Source: Anaerolineales bacterium (GTDB taxonomy: Bacteria; Chloroflexota; Anaerolineae; 4572-78; J111). From it: a stretch of DNA of 64,000 bases. Position 1 is the first letter of the stretch, and the number at the start of each line of letters is the position of its first letter. Location: contig JACKAT010000025.1 of assembly GCA_020634935.1 (NCBI GenBank), forward strand, positions 10,528 to 74,527, written 5' to 3'. The notes under the pieces are model-generated. The model was not told the DNA's origin, did no database searches, and saw only the letters and a list, made by a program, of their open reading frames with translations. Positions 42,698 to 52,220 of this stretch are shown piece by piece. Position numbers and translations under genes: made by a program.

Positions 42698-42895
42698 ATG
42701 AACCAACCTTTCGATGATCCCCTCGATACCTTACCGGACGAACCGGATAGCCAGCGCCCGACCCTGCTAACCATTTTGATTTTGCTCCTTTTGATAGTGG
42801 CAATGCTGGCGACACTAGTCTGGCCTATTATCCAAAGTTACAGCCCGGGTCGCCTCCCTCCAACGCCCACATCTTCCTTTTTGCAAGAGGCTTGA
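42698..42895 (+). CDS. 65-aa single-helix membrane protein
   Basis: An acidic, Asp/Pro-rich N-terminus (about 20 residues) precedes one strong membrane helix (LLTILILLLLIVAMLATLVWPI), then a Pro/Thr tail. No family recognised. Convergent with the LysM lipoprotein gene. Confidence 0.6.
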   Translation: MNQPFDDPLDTLPDEPDSQRPTLLTILILLLLIVAMLATLVWPIIQSYSPGRLPPTPTSSFLQEA

Positions 42896-42922
42896 CGGCC
42901 CAATTATCTCGACTATTGCCCT

Positions 42923-43918
42923 TTACTGTGGCTGCAATCCCTGAGCCAGTACCTCGTACCGGGCGACTGTTCCCTCCGGCGCGATCAAATCGACCTCGAA
43001 CGGGGTAGTCGCCCCGGCTTTGAGTAAAGTTACCACCAGTTCAACCTGGCGCTGGGCCAATACGCGGTCGGCCTCGTCATAGGCGATGACCACCAGCTGC
43101 ACCGCCTCGACATCGGCGCTGCCGAAGTTGCGCAGTTGGCCGGTTACCCGGTACGCTCCGGACGACTGCCGCTCACCGCGCAGGTCAAACGTTTCCAAAT
43201 CGAAGTAGTAGCGCGTGTCCTCAGCCAGCGGTACGGCGGACACCGGCAAGATGCGATACTGAGCAAAACTACTCGGCGGGGTTTCGAACAACAGCGCAAA
43301 CGGCGCCGACTGGCCGGGCAGGGCCACATCGAGCTGGGTAAAGGCCGCCTCTCTGGCCAGCAGACCACCTGCCTCATCCAACAGCGCGGCTTCGATTACA
43401 ATTTCTGTCAGCAGTTTATGGCCAGGGTTGTATACCGTGCCGAAGCACCATAACGTTCCCTGGCGGGTTTCTTGAAAATTGATCGAATTTACCTTGAGTG
43501 GCAGCGGGGTAGGGGTCGGCGTGGGCGGATCTTCCGGGCCTTGCTCTGGCGGCGGAATAATCAGCCGCTGGCCGATTTGGAGGTAGCGCGGATCGGGAAT
43601 GCCGTTGGCTTCCTGAAGCGCCTCGGTGGTGCGATCAAACTGAATGGCGATACTGAGCAGAGTATCGCCCGGCTCGATGGTGTAGATGACCGGGGTGGGG
43701 GTGATAGTCGGCGTGGGGGTGTTGACCGGCGTGGCCAGGCGCGGCGTCGAAGTCGCTCGCGGCGTAGGCGTGGCGATGTTGGTCTCGGCGGCGGGCGTGG
43801 CGGGGCCGGTAGCGCTGGCCGCCGGGGTGGGAGTGATAACCCGCCCACAGCCGGCCAGCCAACCGCTCACCAGCACCGCCGCCGCCAGCCGCGTTATAAA
43901 TGCAAATCCGTCCTTCAT
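42923..43918 (-). CDS. LysM and FxLYD-domain lipoprotein
   Basis: With the ATG at 43918 the protein is 331 aa. Lipobox LAGC near residue 22, a long Pro/Thr/Ala linker (about 25-75), one LysM domain (YTIEPGDTLLSIAIQF to LQIGQRLIIPP, about 80-125), then a Pro/Thr linker and two beta domains of FxLYD type (VNSINFQETRQGTLWCFGTVYN and the later GAYRVTGQLRNFGSADVEAVQLVV). Cell-envelope protein. A longer frame to 44059 overlaps the LivJ gene and lacks a signal, so it is rejected. It follows the LivJ gene by 85 nt. Confidence 0.85.
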   Translation of the reverse strand: MKDGFAFITRLAAAVLVSGWLAGCGRVITPTPAASATGPATPAAETNIATPTPRATSTPRLATPVNTPTPTITPTPVIYTIEPGDTLLSIAIQFDRTTEALQEANGIPDPRYLQIGQRLIIPPPEQGPEDPPTPTPTPLPLKVNSINFQETRQGTLWCFGTVYNPGHKLLTEIVIEAALLDEAGGLLAREAAFTQLDVALPGQSAPFALLFETPPSSFAQYRILPVSAVPLAEDTRYYFDLETFDLRGERQSSGAYRVTGQLRNFGSADVEAVQLVVIAYDEADRVLAQRQVELVVTLLKAGATTPFEVDLIAPEGTVARYEVLAQGLQPQ

Positions 43919-44003
43919 GATAGCCCGGCATTGTACCACGAGATAGAAGCAATCGGGAAACGGACGCCGGGCAAATCCATTTCGCCGTCGGCTTCTCAAC
44001 AAT

Positions 44004-45218
44004 TTACGGGGCCGGGACTTTCTCCGGAACAACTTCGGCGCCCAGAGTAAACTTCCCATCTTTCACCGCAATAATGGTGACCCCTTTCTGCGGGATGTGC
44101 GAGTCTCCGAAAGAGATCGACCCGGTGATGCCGGCGTAATCCTTGGTCTCTTCAATGGCTTTCTTGATGGCCGCGGCGTCGGTTGAGCCGGCGCGTTTGA
44201 TCGCGTCGGCAATCAGGTACATCGTGTCGTACCCCAACGCGGCAAAAGCATTTTCGGGGTCGTGACCGTATTCTTTGTTGTAATCCGCGATAAATTTTTT
44301 GATGCCGTCAGTGCCGCCCGTCGAATCGATCAAGGCGTGGGTGGTAAAGAAGACATTCTCGGCGGCCGGACCGGCGACGCTGAGCAGATCGGGGGTATCG
44401 TAACCGTCCCCGCCGACGATGGGGCCGGTTAGACCGGCATCGCGGAACTGCTTGATGACCGGGCCAACATTGTAGGGCATGGCCGAGATGAAGTAAAAGT
44501 CGGGTTGGTCCGGCAGGGCTTTGATCTTGGCAATTTGGGCCGAAAAGTCAGTCGCGTCATCGTCGTACTGGTCTTCGAGGACAATGGTCCCGCCCAATTC
44601 GGTAAAGCGATCTTTAAAGTAGCCGCCTAACAGGGTGGTATACTCAACCCCTTTATCCCAGAGCAAATAGGCATTTTTACCAAAATTATTGAAACCATAT
44701 TCGGCCCCGGCTGCGGCCTGAACGTTATCCCCAAAACAGGCCAGGAACATCTCATCGCCAACCTGAGTCGGAATTTTGGGCGAGGTCGCCCCGGCGGTAA
44801 TAAACGGTAGACCGGCCGTCTGGATTGTCGGGCCGGCCGCCAGCACCGAGTCGGTATCGGTAAAACCGATGACCGCCACAACGCCATCTTGCTCCACAAA
44901 TTGCTTGGCGATTTGGGCCGTCACATCCATTTTGTACTGGCTGTCGTGGACAATCAAATCGACTTGACGATCCAACACGCCGCCGGCCGCATTGATTTCT
45001 TTAGCGGCTAACTTGGCCCCGTTAGCCGCCGGCAGGTCCAGAGCCGATTCATCGCCGGTGAGAGCAAACCCGCCGCCAATTTTGATCGGTTCGCTTGAAG
45101 CGGCTTCGCCACTAGCGCCACTACTGCTGGAACTGGGGGTAGGGGCGGCCCCCCCGCAAGACATGAGCAGCAGACTCACGATCAGCAGTACAACAGGGAT
45201 AAAAAATTTAGTTTTCAT
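44004..45218 (-). CDS. branched-chain-amino-acid-type ABC transporter substrate-binding protein
   Basis: A 404-aa lipoprotein. Lipobox LLMSC (acylated C21), Ser/Ala linker, then a type I periplasmic-binding fold (Peripla_BP_6: GGGFALTGDESALDLPAANGAKLAAKEINAAGG). It is the last gene of the LivG-F-H-M-J set on this strand and supplies the transporter. Ligand likely an amino acid or related small nitrogen compound; specificity unknown. Confidence 0.93.
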   Translation of the reverse strand: MKTKFFIPVVLLIVSLLLMSCGGAAPTPSSSSSGASGEAASSEPIKIGGGFALTGDESALDLPAANGAKLAAKEINAAGGVLDRQVDLIVHDSQYKMDVTAQIAKQFVEQDGVVAVIGFTDTDSVLAAGPTIQTAGLPFITAGATSPKIPTQVGDEMFLACFGDNVQAAAGAEYGFNNFGKNAYLLWDKGVEYTTLLGGYFKDRFTELGGTIVLEDQYDDDATDFSAQIAKIKALPDQPDFYFISAMPYNVGPVIKQFRDAGLTGPIVGGDGYDTPDLLSVAGPAAENVFFTTHALIDSTGGTDGIKKFIADYNKEYGHDPENAFAALGYDTMYLIADAIKRAGSTDAAAIKKAIEETKDYAGITGSISFGDSHIPQKGVTIIAVKDGKFTLGAEVVPEKVPAP

Positions 45219-45269
45219 GGTAATTTCCTTCTCCTCGCTAAGAAACGCTAAATTTTTGACAATATTTGT

Positions 45270-45312
45270 AGTTCAAAAGGTGACAGCCACTTAGCGTCTG
45301 TCACCCGGTTCC
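45270..45312. repeat. partial GTGAC MITE remnant
   Basis: GTAGTTCAAAAGGTGACAGCCACTT followed by a short GTCTGTCACCC, matching the left end of the 24756 element, between the LivJ and LivM genes. Confidence 0.5.
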
Positions 45313-45324
45313 AAATGAGATTAT

Positions 45325-46434
45325 CTATGGCGACGGTTCACCCCCTTTCCGAAATAAGCGGGCTAACACAATTTCTCGCCGGCCCAAAAGCCCGTTGGGC
45401 CGGAAGAGAATGATGACGATAAAAATAACGGCCAGGGTAATCTGGCTCATGCCGTACAACAACGTGACATCCTCCAAGCGGCGAAGCGCCTCGGCCAGGG
45501 CAATAATCACCACGGTCCCCAGCACCGAGCCACTGACCGAACCCAATCCCCCCACAATGAGCATCGTAATCACCCGAAAGGTCAAGTCAAAATAAAAGAC
45601 GGTGGGTGAGAATGAGGTGATAAAGTGGGCATATAATGAGCCGGCTACGGCGGTAAAAAAAGCGCTGACCACAAAAGCCAGCAAGCGGGGAGGCATAATG
45701 GCCAGCCCTACGGCTTGAGCCGCCAGCGCGTCCTCGCGTTGCGCCAACATGGCTCGCCCATAAGCCGAATATTTCAAGCGCCAGACTACGTAGAGCGTGA
45801 GGATAGCCCAAAACCAGACCCACCACAGGCCGGTATACGGCGTAACGTTCGAAAAGGTACGCGATCCGCGGGTAAAGTTATCAGCATTGAACAAAATGAC
45901 CCGCACAATGACCAGAAAGCCCAGCGTGGCGACCGCTACAAAATGGCCTGACAGCCGCATCAACACTAGCCCCACTAGCAATGCTACGCCCGCTACCAAT
46001 CCCGCAGCCAAAAGAGTCGCCAGTAAAAAACCCAAGGGGAATGGACCAAGATAAAAATCGAAATGGATTGAGGCCAGCCAGGCCGGCAAGTTGGGTAGAT
46101 AATCGGCTTTTTTGGCCAGTGGCAGGGTCAGAATAGCCGAACCGTAAGCGCCCAAGGCCATAAAGCCAATATGCCCCAGCGAGAAAACGCCCGTAAAACC
46201 GCTGGCCAGGTTGAGGCTGAGGACCAGGATCATAAAAATACCCAGGTTAATCACCAGCCCCTGCCAGAAAACCCGGCCTGATAGGTGGAGCAGGGACAAT
46301 CCAATAGCTAAGATCAGCAGGGCTCCCAATCGAATAGCCACGGGAGATTGGATCAGGGCGGCCACGCCTCCCCGTTTATTGGGGCGCACCTCGCCGATAG
46401 CCGGATTGGCCGGCCGATCATCCAGCGTGCTCAT
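45325..46434 (-). CDS. livM: branched-chain amino acid ABC transporter permease LivM-type
   Basis: 369 aa with about ten membrane helices and the LivM signature (LSLNLASGFTGVFSLGHIGFMALGAYGSAIL) near residues 75-110. Forms the channel with LivH. Starts within the LivH stop (ATGA overlap, 46431-46434), so the two are coupled. A hydrophilic N-terminus of 25 residues precedes the first helix. Confidence 0.95.
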   Translation of the reverse strand: MSTLDDRPANPAIGEVRPNKRGGVAALIQSPVAIRLGALLILAIGLSLLHLSGRVFWQGLVINLGIFMILVLSLNLASGFTGVFSLGHIGFMALGAYGSAILTLPLAKKADYLPNLPAWLASIHFDFYLGPFPLGFLLATLLAAGLVAGVALLVGLVLMRLSGHFVAVATLGFLVIVRVILFNADNFTRGSRTFSNVTPYTGLWWVWFWAILTLYVVWRLKYSAYGRAMLAQREDALAAQAVGLAIMPPRLLAFVVSAFFTAVAGSLYAHFITSFSPTVFYFDLTFRVITMLIVGGLGSVSGSVLGTVVIIALAEALRRLEDVTLLYGMSQITLAVIFIVIILFRPNGLLGRREIVLARLFRKGGEPSP

Positions 46435-47411
46435 CGCATCTCCTCACGATTTGGCTGGCCCAAAATACCATTGGGCCGGAACAGTAGCATTAAGATCAGC
46501 GCCGCAAAAACGAAAGCATCCCGGTAGCCGGTCAAACTGCTCGGCAGCCACTGTTGGAGCAGCGCTTGGGTGCTCGGTGAAACCATGCCAGGGGGCAGAA
46601 TATCACCAATACCAGGTAGCGCCGTGAGTATCACTTCTAACGCGCCTAGCACAAATCCCCCCACCACAGCCCCAGCGATGCTGCCAAAGCCGCCAATCAC
46701 AGCGGCAATGAACGCTTTGAGAACCGGGGTAAAGCCCATATAGGGATTGATCTGGCCAGCTTGCACCGCAAAAAGTAGGCCAGCGATAGCCGCCAGGCCC
46801 GAGCCGATGGCAAATGCCAATGCGATGACGCGATTGATATTGATGCCCATCAACTGCGCCGCCGTCAGATCTTCAGCCGCAGCGCGCATGGATAGCCCAG
46901 GCACGGTGCGGGTCACGAAAAATGATAGGGAGACCAGGGCAATGAGGCCGATCACCAAACTGACCACATTGAGCCGGGGGACAGTTATCGAGCCGAAAGC
47001 CACCACACCATTTAACACATCAGGGGTGGGGAAGGCAATTTGAATCGGCTGCCCTAAGAAACGGGTGGTCAGCAGCATGCCGTTTTGTAAAATTTGGCCC
47101 ACGGCCAGCGACGTCAACAGCGTGGCGACATCCGGCGCACCTCGGATGGGGCGGTAAGCGATGCGCTCCATCAACAGCCCCACTATCACCGTTCCGATGA
47201 TGATAAGCACCACTGCCAGACCCAAGGGCAAATTGGCAAATAGGGCAAAAGCGGCCAGGTAAGCCGCAACCATCATTAAATCGCCGTGAGCAAAGTTAAT
47301 CAGCCGCAAGATGCTAAACACCATCGCCAGGCCCACCGCCATTAAGGCATACAGGCTGCCAATGCTTAAGGCATTGACCGTTTGTTGAATAGCATAGTAG
47401 ACAAGGGTCAT
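46431..47411 (-). CDS. livH: branched-chain amino acid ABC transporter permease LivH-type
   Basis: 326 aa, eight to nine membrane helices with the LivH pattern SIGSLYALMAVGLAMVFSILRLINFAHGDLMM near residues 17-48 and the EAA-like loop GGFGSIAGAVVGGFVLGALE. Overlaps livM by 4 nt and follows livF by 12 nt. Confidence 0.95.
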   Translation of the reverse strand: MTLVYYAIQQTVNALSIGSLYALMAVGLAMVFSILRLINFAHGDLMMVAAYLAAFALFANLPLGLAVVLIIIGTVIVGLLMERIAYRPIRGAPDVATLLTSLAVGQILQNGMLLTTRFLGQPIQIAFPTPDVLNGVVAFGSITVPRLNVVSLVIGLIALVSLSFFVTRTVPGLSMRAAAEDLTAAQLMGININRVIALAFAIGSGLAAIAGLLFAVQAGQINPYMGFTPVLKAFIAAVIGGFGSIAGAVVGGFVLGALEVILTALPGIGDILPPGMVSPSTQALLQQWLPSSLTGYRDAFVFAALILMLLFRPNGILGQPNREEMR

Positions 47412-47423
47412 AATGGCTAAAAC

Positions 47424-48128
47424 CTATCGGCCCAGGTAAGACTGTTCTACCTGGGGATTGTGTTTCAGTTCGTCAGGTGTGCCGGTCAGCGTAATCTGAC
47501 CAGTTTCAATCACATAAACGCGATCAGCGGCGTCCAAGGCTTGATGGACGTTTTGTTCCACCAATAAAATGGTTTTGCCTTGCTGTTTTAATTGACGGAT
47601 GATCTGGAAAATATGCTCAACGACCAGCGGGGCCAACCCCAGCGAAGGCTCATCGAGCAGCAGTAGTTTGGGCCGGCTCATCAAGGCCCGGCCAATGGCC
47701 AGCATTTGTTGTTCTCCGCCGGAGAGCGTCCCCCCGGACTGAGACAGCCGTTCTTTTAGAATGGGAAACAGGCTCAAAACCCAATCCATATCAGCCGCCA
47801 TATCGGCTCCCTGGCGGCGTTGAACTGCTCCCAGCCGCAGATTTTCGCGCACGGTTAGCCCGCCAAAAATACGACGCCCCTCCGGGCAATGGGATATCCC
47901 CAAAGCCACAATCCGATCCGGGGCGGTCCGGGTAATATCGGCGTCTTCATATAAAACTATCCCCTGGCGTGGCCGTAATAAACCGGAAATTGTTTTGAGG
48001 GTGGTTGATTTCCCGGCCCCATTTGAGCCGATCAAGGCCACCAACTCACCTTCATTCACCTGGAAAGAGATGCCGTTGAGGGCCCGGATCGAGCCGTAGT
48101 ATACATGGAGGTCTGCTATTTTAAGCAT
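47424..48128 (-). CDS. livF: ABC transporter ATP-binding protein LivF-type
   Basis: 234 aa from the ATG at 48128 (a TTG 15 nt upstream is possible). Walker A GSNGAGKST, signature LSGGEQQML, Walker B LLLLDEPSLGLAP. Works with LivG as the nucleotide-binding pair. Overlaps livG by 8 nt (ATGCTTAA). Confidence 0.95.
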   Translation of the reverse strand: MLKIADLHVYYGSIRALNGISFQVNEGELVALIGSNGAGKSTTLKTISGLLRPRQGIVLYEDADITRTAPDRIVALGISHCPEGRRIFGGLTVRENLRLGAVQRRQGADMAADMDWVLSLFPILKERLSQSGGTLSGGEQQMLAIGRALMSRPKLLLLDEPSLGLAPLVVEHIFQIIRQLKQQGKTILLVEQNVHQALDAADRVYVIETGQITLTGTPDELKHNPQVEQSYLGR

Positions 48129-48891
48129 ACTTGGCCTGGCCAAGATAGGCGGCGATCACCTCGGGGTTGGTGCGCACGGTTTGGGGAGCCCCTTCAGCAA
48201 TTAACCGACCATAATTGAGAACCTGAATGTGAGTACATAAATTCATGATCAGAGGAATATCATGGGCCACCAACATAATCGTGATATTTAGTTCATCGCG
48301 CAAACGCCGAATCAGGTGTAATATTTCATCGGTTTCATTAGGGTTCATCCCAGCGGTGGGTTCATCGAGTAATAGGATTTTCGGGTTGAGAGCCACCGCG
48401 CGGGCTATTTCCAATTTGCGCTGCTCGCCATAGGGCAGATTATGGGCCTCTTGATCACGCTGAGAGGTCAGGCCCACCAATTCAAGACACTGCTCGGCCC
48501 GGGCTTCAAGCTCACGTTCGTTTTGTTGAAAGGCACGAGAAGAGATCAACGTCGCCCACAGCGAGTTTGCGAATTGGCTTTGTAAGGCCACTTTGACATT
48601 TTCGATAACCGGCAGGTTTCCGAATAGACGAATATTCTGGAAGGTGCGAGCAATGCCCAATTGGGCAATTCGGTAAGCCGGGGCATGGGTAATGTCTTGT
48701 TGAAGCAGGTGAATCGTGCCTGAAGTGGGTTTAAGAAACCCGGTCAGCAAATTAAAGAGTGTGGTTTTGCCGGCGCCATTCGGCCCGATGACCCCGTGGA
48801 TCGAGAGCGGTGATAGTTGCAGGGTGTAGCCATCCAGGGCTCGCACCCCTCGAAAAGATTTAGATAGCCCGATAACTTGCAAAAGAGGCAT
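48121..48891 (-). CDS. livG: ABC transporter ATP-binding protein LivG-type
   Basis: 256 aa from the ATG at 48891, preceded by GAGGCTT; a longer frame to 48975 has no support. Walker A GPNGAGKTT, the signature region NLPYGEQRKLEIARA (atypical LPYGE instead of LSGGQ, as usual in LivG), Walker B ILLLDEPTAGMNP. First transporter gene of the block. Confidence 0.95.
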   Translation of the reverse strand: MPLLQVIGLSKSFRGVRALDGYTLQLSPLSIHGVIGPNGAGKTTLFNLLTGFLKPTSGTIHLLQQDITHAPAYRIAQLGIARTFQNIRLFGNLPVIENVKVALQSQFANSLWATLISSRAFQQNERELEARAEQCLELVGLTSQRDQEAHNLPYGEQRKLEIARAVALNPKILLLDEPTAGMNPNETDEILHLIRRLRDELNITIMLVAHDIPLIMNLCTHIQVLNYGRLIAEGAPQTVRTNPEVIAAYLGQAKYA

Positions 48892-49082
48892 GGCCAAGCC
48901 TCCAATTGAAGCGATATGATGATAAGATGACAACCATAAAGGTAGCCCTACATTCAACCGTGGAATGCGTTCCACGATTTAAGTGTAGAATTATCTTCTT
49001 GAAGAAGACCGGATTATACTCACAATTAACCGGCAATGTCAAATGAGCTTTTATCTTGACCCGCAATTCCGAGTATAGACTA

Positions 49083-49180
49083 AGATGGGTCCAGTTTTCT
49101 GACCGAGATCGGATTACCACCATAATATACAGCCTATTTGAGCCGCTTTCTCGACCCAATAGCGAAAACTGGACCCATCT
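49083..49180. repeat. 98-bp element with perfect 17-bp inverted ends
   Basis: AGATGGGTCCAGTTTTC (49083-49099) and its exact complement (49164-49180) enclose 64 bp that hold no gene. Lies between the 490-aa PLP enzyme gene and livG; could be a MITE or a transcript-ending hairpin. The rest of the 290-bp gap is featureless. Confidence 0.7.
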
Positions 49181-49184
49181 ATTG

Positions 49185-50657
49185 TTAAAACATACCTGGC
49201 TCGACCCCCGTCCTGGCGTTAAACTCCTTGATCAACGCGTCAATCGCGCCGACTTGGGTGGGAATGTCGTTCCAGTAGTTGTCGTCATACCACTGGGCCT
49301 GAATTTCCTGGAAGGTTTTACCCTGCTGCTCGACCCAGGTGTAATATTTTAAATTATGGATGCGCTTGCGATCGTAGTAACCTAACTCTTGGACGTAGTC
49401 GATGGTTGTACCCTGCAGATAACGATGGTAGGCTCCGGCGGCATCTAACTCGGTGAACTCACCCCGCTCCTGGTTCAGTTCGGCCAGCCGGCTCTGATAC
49501 ATCTCCATCGAGTCGGTCAGGACGGTCAGGACAATATCGTTTTCACCCAATTCATAATACTTGGCAAATTTAATGGCCGATAGGACGTTTCCGATACCGG
49601 AGATGCCCAGCCACTCCAGTTTGTCAATCAGCGCTTCAGCCACCCCTTGCCGGGCCAAATACCGTTTACCGACCGGTTCGTTGAATAGGCGGATTAGGCT
49701 GATCGGCCCTTCATCATCGACGCCGATGACCATATCGGTGTTTTTGACATTGTGTATCCAGGGGACGTGCTTGTCGCCGATGCCCTCGATGCGGTGTTCG
49801 CCAAAGCCATTGTACAGTAGGGTAGGGCATTGCATCGCCTCGCTGGCGGCGATTTTGCTGCCGGGGAACTGCTTTTTTAAGTAATCGCCGCTGGCAATCG
49901 TGCCGGCCGAGCCGGTGGCGGCGATAAAACCACGATAATGATCGTTTGGCCCCATCACCTGCTCTAATACTTCGTGCATCGCCGGGCCGGTCACTTCATG
50001 GTGCCACAGATAGTTGCCCAACTCGTCGAACTGGTTGAAGATGACCAAATCCTGGCCCGACCGGCGCAGTTCCCAGCACTTATCGAAAATCTCTTTGACG
50101 TTGCTCTCGCTGCCGGGCGTTTTGATGATCTCGCCGGCTACCGATTGCAGCCACTCGAAACGCTCCTTGCTCATCCCTTCCGGCAAAATCGCAATCGACT
50201 GGCACCCCAACAGAGCCGAGTCGTAAGCGCCGCCCCGACAGTAGTTGCCGGTCGAGGGCCAGACAGCCTTTTGGGTGGTCGGATCAAATTGGCCGGTTAC
50301 CAGGCGCGGCGCCAGACAACCAAAGGCCGCGCCGACCTTATGCGCCCCGGTCGGAAACCATTTACCAACCGGCGCGATAATCCGGGCGTCGATACCGGTT
50401 AACGCTTGGGGGAATTCCAAAAACGTCACCGGACCATAGCCGCCCCCATTCGCCACCGGCTCATTGTGCCAGGTGATGCGAAACAGGTTAAGCGGGTTGA
50501 CATCCCACAACCCCACCTTTTTTAAAGCGCCGACAATGTTTTTCGGCACTCGCTGGGGGTGACGCTGCTGTTCAAAGGTGGGAATGATGATGTTACGCTC
50601 TTTGGCGCGCTGAACCGATCGCGCCAGAGCTTCTTCGTAAATGGTTAAATCGATCAT
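49185..50657 (-). CDS. fold-type-II PLP-dependent enzyme (tryptophan-synthase-beta/threonine-synthase superfamily)
   Basis: 490 aa. PLP lysine K107 in the motif PTGAHKVGAAF and phosphate-binding loop around S135 (STGNYCRGG). The TGAHK form is nearer to tryptophan synthase beta than the SFKDR of threonine synthase, but the rest does not match TrpB and no trpA is near. GSAGTIASGDYLKKQ and a long C-terminal extension (about 400-490) are distinctive. Probably a lyase or replacement enzyme acting on an amino acid in the catabolic block; substrate unknown. Confidence 0.8.
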   Translation of the reverse strand: MIDLTIYEEALARSVQRAKERNIIIPTFEQQRHPQRVPKNIVGALKKVGLWDVNPLNLFRITWHNEPVANGGGYGPVTFLEFPQALTGIDARIIAPVGKWFPTGAHKVGAAFGCLAPRLVTGQFDPTTQKAVWPSTGNYCRGGAYDSALLGCQSIAILPEGMSKERFEWLQSVAGEIIKTPGSESNVKEIFDKCWELRRSGQDLVIFNQFDELGNYLWHHEVTGPAMHEVLEQVMGPNDHYRGFIAATGSAGTIASGDYLKKQFPGSKIAASEAMQCPTLLYNGFGEHRIEGIGDKHVPWIHNVKNTDMVIGVDDEGPISLIRLFNEPVGKRYLARQGVAEALIDKLEWLGISGIGNVLSAIKFAKYYELGENDIVLTVLTDSMEMYQSRLAELNQERGEFTELDAAGAYHRYLQGTTIDYVQELGYYDRKRIHNLKYYTWVEQQGKTFQEIQAQWYDDNYWNDIPTQVGAIDALIKEFNARTGVEPGMF

Positions 50658-50706
50658 GATTTTTCCTTATATGAATGTATTAGCACAAATCGCTGATTTG
50701 TTCTTG

Positions 50707-50727
50707 GGACAAGACAGCGTCTTATCC
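50707..50727. repeat. GGACAAGAC hairpin (copy of 32140-32160)
   Basis: Arms GGACAAGAC and GTCTTATCC around AGC; near copy of the hairpin at 32140-32160, again in a short intergenic gap. Confidence 0.55.
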
Positions 50728-51980
50728 TACAAAATTATTCGTTCTAACGCCGCCAAACTTGGCTCGACCCGCTGCGCCTGAGTCCCGATTTGCTGAACGG
50801 CCGTCATCGCGCTGGCGACATCTTTGAGGCCGTTGCCGGTGTTGATGACCACAATTCGCTCGTTGGCCGAGACCAGCCCTTCATTGACAGCTTTAACCAG
50901 ACCGGCGTAGGCGGCTGCGCCGGCCGGTTCGGCAAAGATGCCGGTAGGCCGAGCCAGGGCCGGAATGGCCGCCAAAATCTCCTTGTCGGTGACGGAGATG
51001 AAGGCGCCTTGAGTTTCCCGCACGGCCCGCATGGCTTTGAGGCGATCGCGCGGCAGTCCGGCGCTGATGCTGTCGGCGATGGTCGTCGCTTTGATGGGTG
51101 GTTTGATCAGTACATCCTCGCCGTTTTGCCAGGCTTCGTATAAGTAAGCGCTGCCCGCAGCTTGGACGCCCATCAGCTTGGGCATACGATTGATCCAGCC
51201 CAGTTCGAGCAAATCCGTCAACCCCTTATGAATCCCGCCGATAATGCAGCCATCGCCGACGCTGACAAAGATGCGATCAGGCGCGCGCCAGCCCAACTGC
51301 TCACAGATTTCGTAGCTGACGGTCTTTTTGCCTTCGGTCATGTAAGGATTGTAGCCGGTGTTGCGATTGTACCACCCGTATTTGGCGGCGGCTTGCAGGC
51401 ACAGCTCAAAGGCGTCGTCGTAGCTGCCCTTGACCAGTATGACCTGTGAGCCAAAGACTAGTAGTTGGGCGATTTTGGCCGGCGGCGCAGTCTCCGGCAC
51501 AAAAATAATATTGGGCTGGCCGACGCTGGCGCACAATCCGCTTAGGGCCGCCGCCGCGTTGCCGGTGCTGGCCACAGCGATCATCGTCGCCTGTTGTTCC
51601 TGCGCCTTGATCACGGCGATGGCGCTGGCCCGATCTTTGAACGAGGCCGTCGGCAGGCGGCCGTCATCTTTAACCCAAAGCTGCTTTAGCCCTAATTCAG
51701 CGGCCAGCCGCCGCGTTCGATACAACGGCGTCCAGCCAACCGTCAGCGGCGGCACTTTGCTGTCGCGGTTGATCGGCAGTAGCGGTTTATAACGCCAGAT
51801 GGTGTAGTTGGTGTTGTACAGCAAATCGCCCTGGCTGATCCGCCGGCCGATGAGGTCATAGTCGTACTGGACATCGACAATGCCCTCGGCGCCGTGGTCG
51901 GGGCAGACGTAGGCAATCTCATCCGGTGCATATGTTTTGCCGCAGATGAGGCATTTGAGGTGGAGGATGTGATCGGTCAT
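50727..51980 (-). CDS. threonine-synthase-like PLP enzyme with N-terminal zinc ribbon
   Basis: 417 aa. A small Cys motif (C10, C13, C26 with H29) at the N-terminus, then the fold-type-II core with PLP lysine K115 in TASFKDRASA, the phosphate loop ASTGNAAAAL and GDGCIIGGIHKG. Resembles threonine synthases, including the zinc-ribbon type, but lies in a degradation block without other threonine genes. It may act on 2,3-diaminopropionate, cysteate or similar (inference). Starts downstream of the 149-bp MITE. Confidence 0.82.
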   Translation of the reverse strand: MTDHILHLKCLICGKTYAPDEIAYVCPDHGAEGIVDVQYDYDLIGRRISQGDLLYNTNYTIWRYKPLLPINRDSKVPPLTVGWTPLYRTRRLAAELGLKQLWVKDDGRLPTASFKDRASAIAVIKAQEQQATMIAVASTGNAAAALSGLCASVGQPNIIFVPETAPPAKIAQLLVFGSQVILVKGSYDDAFELCLQAAAKYGWYNRNTGYNPYMTEGKKTVSYEICEQLGWRAPDRIFVSVGDGCIIGGIHKGLTDLLELGWINRMPKLMGVQAAGSAYLYEAWQNGEDVLIKPPIKATTIADSISAGLPRDRLKAMRAVRETQGAFISVTDKEILAAIPALARPTGIFAEPAGAAAYAGLVKAVNEGLVSANERIVVINTGNGLKDVASAMTAVQQIGTQAQRVEPSLAALERIIL

Positions 51981-52022
51981 GATGGTCTTAAATTTCCGTA
52001 AAGTTAATCGTGGAACGTAGCA

Positions 52023-52171
52023 GGTAGCGCAACATTAAACCGTGGAAACACAAAATAGCTCTAATAATCGACAGAATTAACAAGATGTACCTTGATTATG
52101 ATAAATAAAATCGTGATAATCTTGTAAATTCTGTCTAATTCTTCTTTACCACGGTTTAATGTTGCGCTACC
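52023..52171. mobile_element. 149-bp MITE with 23-bp perfect ends and 8-bp target duplication
   Basis: Perfect 23-bp inverted repeats (52023-52045, beginning GGTAGCGCAACATT, and 52149-52171). Exact 8-bp direct repeats ACGTAGCA at 52015-52022 and 52172-52179. A second inner pair GACAGAATT (52070-52078)/AATTCTGTC (52127-52135). No coding capacity. It lies between the carbamate kinase and threonine-synthase-like genes, and its stem would form in the shared transcript. Confidence 0.9.
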
Positions 52172-52220
52172 ACGTAGCATGTGGAACATGTAAATTGAAT
52201 TACATCCCACGTTCCACATG

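Noticed and set aside
43472..44050. 192-aa Arg/Gly-rich plus-strand frame
   Set aside because: Shadow of the Pro/Thr linker of the LysM lipoprotein; low complexity only.
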